The notes under the pieces are model-generated. The model saw only the letters and a program-made list of their open reading frames with translations, was not told where the DNA came from and ran no database searches. From contig JAPLGY010000522.1 in NCBI GenBank assembly GCA_026389955.1, positions 1-10,174 on the forward strand: a stretch of 10,174 bases of DNA, written 5' to 3'. The stretch is from Caldilinea sp. GTDB taxonomy: Bacteria; Chloroflexota; Anaerolineae; Caldilineales; Caldilineaceae. Position numbers and translations under genes: made by a program. Positions 8,002 through 10,174 of this stretch are shown here, in pieces (the first letter of the stretch is position 1; each line of letters begins with the position of its first letter).

Positions 8002-8009
8002 CTCCTCCT
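8002..8009 (-). promoter_or_regulatory. Strong ribosome binding site of the Gfo/Idh/MocA gene
   Basis: AGGAGGAG on the minus strand, 7 bases before the ATG at 7994, is the best Shine-Dalgarno match in the window and decides the start of this gene. Confidence 0.8.
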
Positions 8010-8017
8010 GGTTTCAG

Positions 8018-8034
8018 CACGGCCGTGGACACGG
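8018..8034 (-). promoter_or_regulatory. Overlapping palindromes in the leader of the Gfo/Idh/MocA unit (possible operator)
   Basis: The perfect 10-base palindrome CACGGCCGTG (8018-8027) overlaps a second inverted repeat CCGTG-GA-CACGG (8023-8034). Both lie about 30 to 45 bases downstream of the -10 box, between the predicted transcription start and the ribosome binding site, where a repressor of a sugar operon could bind. No regulator gene is present in the window, so the role is unproven. Confidence 0.3.
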
Positions 8035-8062
8035 CGCGAAATGGACAAGCAGAGCAGCTTTC

Positions 8063-8092
8063 ATTATACCCGAGCGTTCCGTCCCCAAGCAA
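8063..8092 (-). promoter_or_regulatory. Sigma-70-type promoter for the Gfo/Idh/MocA-ThuA unit
   Basis: On the minus strand a perfect -10 box TATAAT (8063-8068) is preceded, after an 18-base spacer, by TTGCTT (8087-8092), a moderate -35 match. Transcription would begin near 8055, giving a leader of about 60 bases before the ATG at 7994. The promoter begins 17 bases after the ancestral stop codon of the HAD gene (8110-8112), exactly where a promoter is expected, and separates the prfA-prmC-HAD group from the sugar-related group. Confidence 0.65.
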
Positions 8093-8109
8093 CCCAGATG
8101 GCTGTCCTT

Positions 8110-8837
8110 CTACGAAGCGGCCCGGCCGGCTGCGAGCACCCACTGCTGGAGGGCGACGGCTGCCCCCTCGGCTTCGAGGGGGGGAGCCACCCAGTCGGCC
8201 ACTGCTTTGACGGCATCGCCTGCATTCCCCATCGCAATGCCCCACCCCGCCGCTTGCAGCATCGGAATATCGTTGTCTCCAAACGACGCTGATATTCTGG
8301 CAGCAGGTCGGGCGTTCCAGGCTGGCTGCGGTTGAATGTGATCACTTTGACAGGGGAATGGGCATCCACAGCAGCGACCAGCGGCTGAAATTCTGCAACG
8401 AGCGCTGCAGGGGCTCCCAACAGATGGTGCAACAGCTCCTCTTCGGTGGGCGTCCCCCCCTGGCTGTTGCGGTAGATCCGGGTGTGCCCTTGGGCGTCGT
8501 TGAAATAAAAGGCCGTCGGAGAACGCTGTGCGTCGACAAAGGCGGCGATCGAGCGGGCCGAGTCGATCGGCAGCGCAATCTCAGAAAGCACGCGACCGCT
8601 GATCGGGTCGCCGATGACTGCGCCCTGGGTCGTCATCACCGGGTGGGTGAGCTGCAGATCGCCGGGCAACTGATGGCGGATGTAGTCGAGCGTGCGGCCG
8701 GTTCCGATCGTCACGGGAATGCCTGCGGCCTGCACAGCTTCGATGGCATCGTGGACGGCCTGGCTGATGCGGGTGCGCTGGTAGGGGTTGAGGATGGTGC
8801 CATCCAGATCGAGGACGACCAGATCAAAAGGTTGCAT
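8110..8837 (-). pseudogene. Damaged HAD-superfamily (Cof-type) phosphatase gene
   Basis: The N-terminal part is a good Cof-type HAD hydrolase: motif I DLDGT at residues 10-14, motif II TGR at 46-48, then a cap domain to VKVITFN at 163-169. After about residue 183 the original frame gives a low-complexity Arg/Pro/Ser tail ending at 8064, inside the promoter of the next unit. The normal C-terminus is in another frame: from about 8286 it reads [14 protein letters not shown], then [17 protein letters not shown] and [10 protein letters not shown], ending at TAG 8110-8112. So the gene is frameshifted near 8285-8300. About 35 residues that normally carry the motif III lysine (GVSKG region) are absent, and motif IV reads GDND, lacking the two residues between GD and ND. 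ATG at 8837 is preferred over TTG at 8846. It lies 22 bases after prmC. Either a true pseudogene or a locally faulty sequence. Confidence 0.8.
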
Positions 8838-8859
8838 AGATGTCAATGTCCTGGAGCGG

Positions 8860-9786
8860 TCACAGACGAAACGTCACGATGCGGTCGTGGCCTTGGTAGT
8901 CCTGGCGCAGCACGAACTGGGTGGCCCCAGGGAGGCTGCTGTGCACCAGCGCCTGCACGGCCTTGCCCTGGTTGTAGCCGATCTCGAGTGCGACCAGGCA
9001 GCCTGCCCGGCAGTGGGCCGGCAGCTGCGTCAGCAGCCGCTCGATCAGATCCAGCCCGGCGGGGCCGGCGACCAGCGCCTGGGGAGGCTCGTAGTCGCGC
9101 ACATCCCTGTCCAGCTGTAGATAGTCGGTGCTGGTGACGTAGGGCAGGTTGGCGACCACGATGTCTGCCAGCACCGGCAGACTGGCGAGCAGGTCGCTGG
9201 CGACGAGCCGGACGCGCGCCTCCAACCGCAGCTGCGCCACGTTGTGGTGGGCCACCGCCAATGCTGCACGGCTGTTGTCGAGCGCGTAGAGGAAGGTGTT
9301 GGGCGCGTGTGTGGCCACCGCTACGGCGATCGCCCCGCTGCCGGTGCCGACATCTGCCACGGTCACTGACCCTGGGGCGGCCTGGGTTGCAGCGTGCAGC
9401 ACCTGCTCGACCAGCAGTTCGGTCTCGGGGCGCGGGATCAACACACGCGAGTCGACGGCCAACGTCAACCCATAAAAGTCGCGGTATCCCGTCAAGTAGG
9501 CGACCGGTTCGTGTCGGCAGCGCCGCGCGATCAACGCCGAATACTGGACAAGCTGTTCTGGGGTCAGCCGCAGCTCGGGGCAGGCAAACAGCCAGCTGCG
9601 CTCGACGCCCAGCAGATGGGCGAGCAGAACCTGGGCATCGAGACGGGCCGTAGTGGGGTTGCCGGCCGCAGCGATCTGTCGCGCGGCCGCAGCCACCCGC
9701 TCTCCTACCGTCCCGGGGGGCATCCGGCCTGTCGCGCTGCTCGGATCGGGTGGGGCGAAGAACAAGGACAAGGGCAGGGTGGTCAC
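8860..9786 (-). CDS. prmC: Peptide chain release factor N5-glutamine methyltransferase (PrmC/HemK)
   Basis: The 308-residue enzyme uses S-adenosylmethionine to methylate the glutamine of the GGQ motif in release factors RF1 and RF2, which improves termination. The N-terminal helical domain (about 25-110) contains [14 protein letters not shown] and [19 protein letters not shown]. It is followed by [11 protein letters not shown], the SAM-binding [25 protein letters not shown], and the substrate-glutamine motif NLPY in VANLPYV, a variant of [18 protein letters not shown] and the C-terminal [15 protein letters not shown] are typical. It is about 30 residues longer than E. coli PrmC, mainly at the N-terminus. 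The start is GTG at 9784-9786, overlapping the TGA of prfA (GTGA), with AGGAG about 10 bases upstream. Adjacency to prfA, its substrate gene, supports the assignment. Confidence 0.95.
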   Translation of the reverse strand: MTTLPLSLFFAPPDPSSATGRMPPGTVGERVAAAARQIAAAGNPTTARLDAQVLLAHLLGVERSWLFACPELRLTPEQLVQYSALIARRCRHEPVAYLTGYRDFYGLTLAVDSRVLIPRPETELLVEQVLHAATQAAPGSVTVADVGTGSGAIAVAVATHAPNTFLYALDNSRAALAVAHHNVAQLRLEARVRLVASDLLASLPVLADIVVANLPYVTSTDYLQLDRDVRDYEPPQALVAGPAGLDLIERLLTQLPAHCRAGCLVALEIGYNQGKAVQALVHSSLPGATQFVLRQDYQGHDRIVTFRL

Positions 9787-10174
9787 AGGGGGGCGGCTCC
9801 TGTTTCAGCGCTCAGCGCTTCCAGCCGCTGGGCCTGGTCGAAGGCGGCGAGCTCTTCGATAAATTCGTCGATACTGCCGTTGAGCACATGGTCGAGCTGA
9901 TAGACAGTCTTGTTGATGCGGTGGTCGGTGACCCGGCTCTGGGGGAAGTTGTAGGTGCGAATTTTTTCGCTGCGATCTCCGGAACCGATCTGGCTGCGTC
10001 GGGTGGCCCCCACCTCTTCCATTCGTTTTTCTTCTTCGATTTCATAGAGTCGGGTGCGCAGGATGCGCATCGCCTTGAGCTTGTTTTGCAGCTGGCTCTT
10101 TTCATCCTGGCAGGAGATAACGATTCCGGTCGGAAGGTGGGTGAGACGCACGGCCGAGTCGGTGGTGTTGACGC
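9783..10174 (-). CDS. prfA: Peptide chain release factor 1, C-terminal part (partial)
   Basis: The 129 visible residues are the C-terminal third of RF1, which recognises UAA and UAG stop codons. The gene enters from the right edge reading [16 protein letters not shown], the segment directly after the catalytic GGQ motif, which therefore lies just outside the window. ISCQDEKSQ, the NKLKAM helix, [15 protein letters not shown] and the C-terminal tail [13 protein letters not shown] match RF1. [15 protein letters not shown] is present in both RF1 and RF2, but the adjacent prmC and the overall sequence favour RF1. The TGA at 9783-9785 overlaps the GTG of prmC by four bases, so the two are translationally coupled, a common prfA-prmC arrangement. 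Confidence 0.93.
   Translation of the reverse strand, partial: VNTTDSAVRLTHLPTGIVISCQDEKSQLQNKLKAMRILRTRLYEIEEEKRMEEVGATRRSQIGSGDRSEKIRTYNFPQSRVTDHRINKTVYQLDHVLNGSIDEFIEELAAFDQAQRLEALSAETGAAPL

Noticed and set aside
1..10174. Search for tRNA genes, CRISPR repeats, insertion-sequence ends, toxin-antitoxin pairs and defence or phage genes
   Set aside because: No regularly spaced direct repeats, transposase motifs, tRNA-like cloverleaf arms or defence domains were seen on reading both strands. Gaps between genes are all about 115 bases or less.

Overview
The window is ordinary-looking bacterial chromosome with a GC-rich base composition, densely packed genes and no tRNA, rRNA, CRISPR array, insertion sequence or phage gene that I can see. 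The gene mix (CysD plus a CysN-CysC fusion, a ThuA protein beside a Gfo/Idh/MocA oxidoreductase, a PIG-L/LmbE deacetylase, a Kv-beta-type aldo/keto reductase, and prfA-prmC) would fit a heterotrophic member of the Chloroflexota, perhaps Anaerolineae or Caldilineae. That placement is inferred from gene style only and no marker here proves it.

Plus strand, 1-2915: the last 40 codons of an unidentified gene (1-123), then cysD (130-1041) and a cysN-cysC fusion (1041-2915). They are packed like one operon (6-base gap, then a 1-base TGATG overlap). Together CysD and CysNC turn sulfate and ATP into APS and then PAPS. No PAPS reductase is visible, so the PAPS could serve sulfur assimilation or sulfation. 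The upstream protein tail has a weak resemblance to the end of polysaccharide-export (SLBB/Wza-like) proteins, which hints at sulfation of a surface polymer.

Minus strand, 10174-2930, read from right to left: the C-terminal part of release factor 1 (prfA), prmC (the methyltransferase that modifies release factors, with a 4-base overlap with prfA), a damaged HAD/Cof-type phosphatase gene, then a clear promoter (TATAAT at 8063-8068) that opens a second unit: Gfo/Idh/MocA oxidoreductase, ThuA-domain protein, small lipoprotein, PIG-L deacetylase, Kv-beta-type aldo/keto reductase and EamA-family transporter. The gaps in this second unit are 15 to 103 bases and no strong terminator is evident between the genes, so it may be read as one transcript.

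The second unit looks like a carbohydrate-modification cluster. The Gfo/Idh/MocA-ThuA pair resembles the thuB-thuA pair of rhizobia, which acts on disaccharides through 3-keto derivatives. The PIG-L protein would remove N-acetyl groups, the aldo/keto reductase would reduce a carbonyl, and the EamA protein would move a small molecule across the membrane. The substrate cannot be read from the sequence. The most concrete anomaly is the HAD gene: its conserved C-terminal motif lies in a different frame, and the region carrying the catalytic lysine is missing. The two strands converge at 2915/2930 with only 14 bases between stop codons, and a perfect 10-bp hairpin just inside the transporter gene may end the cys transcript.
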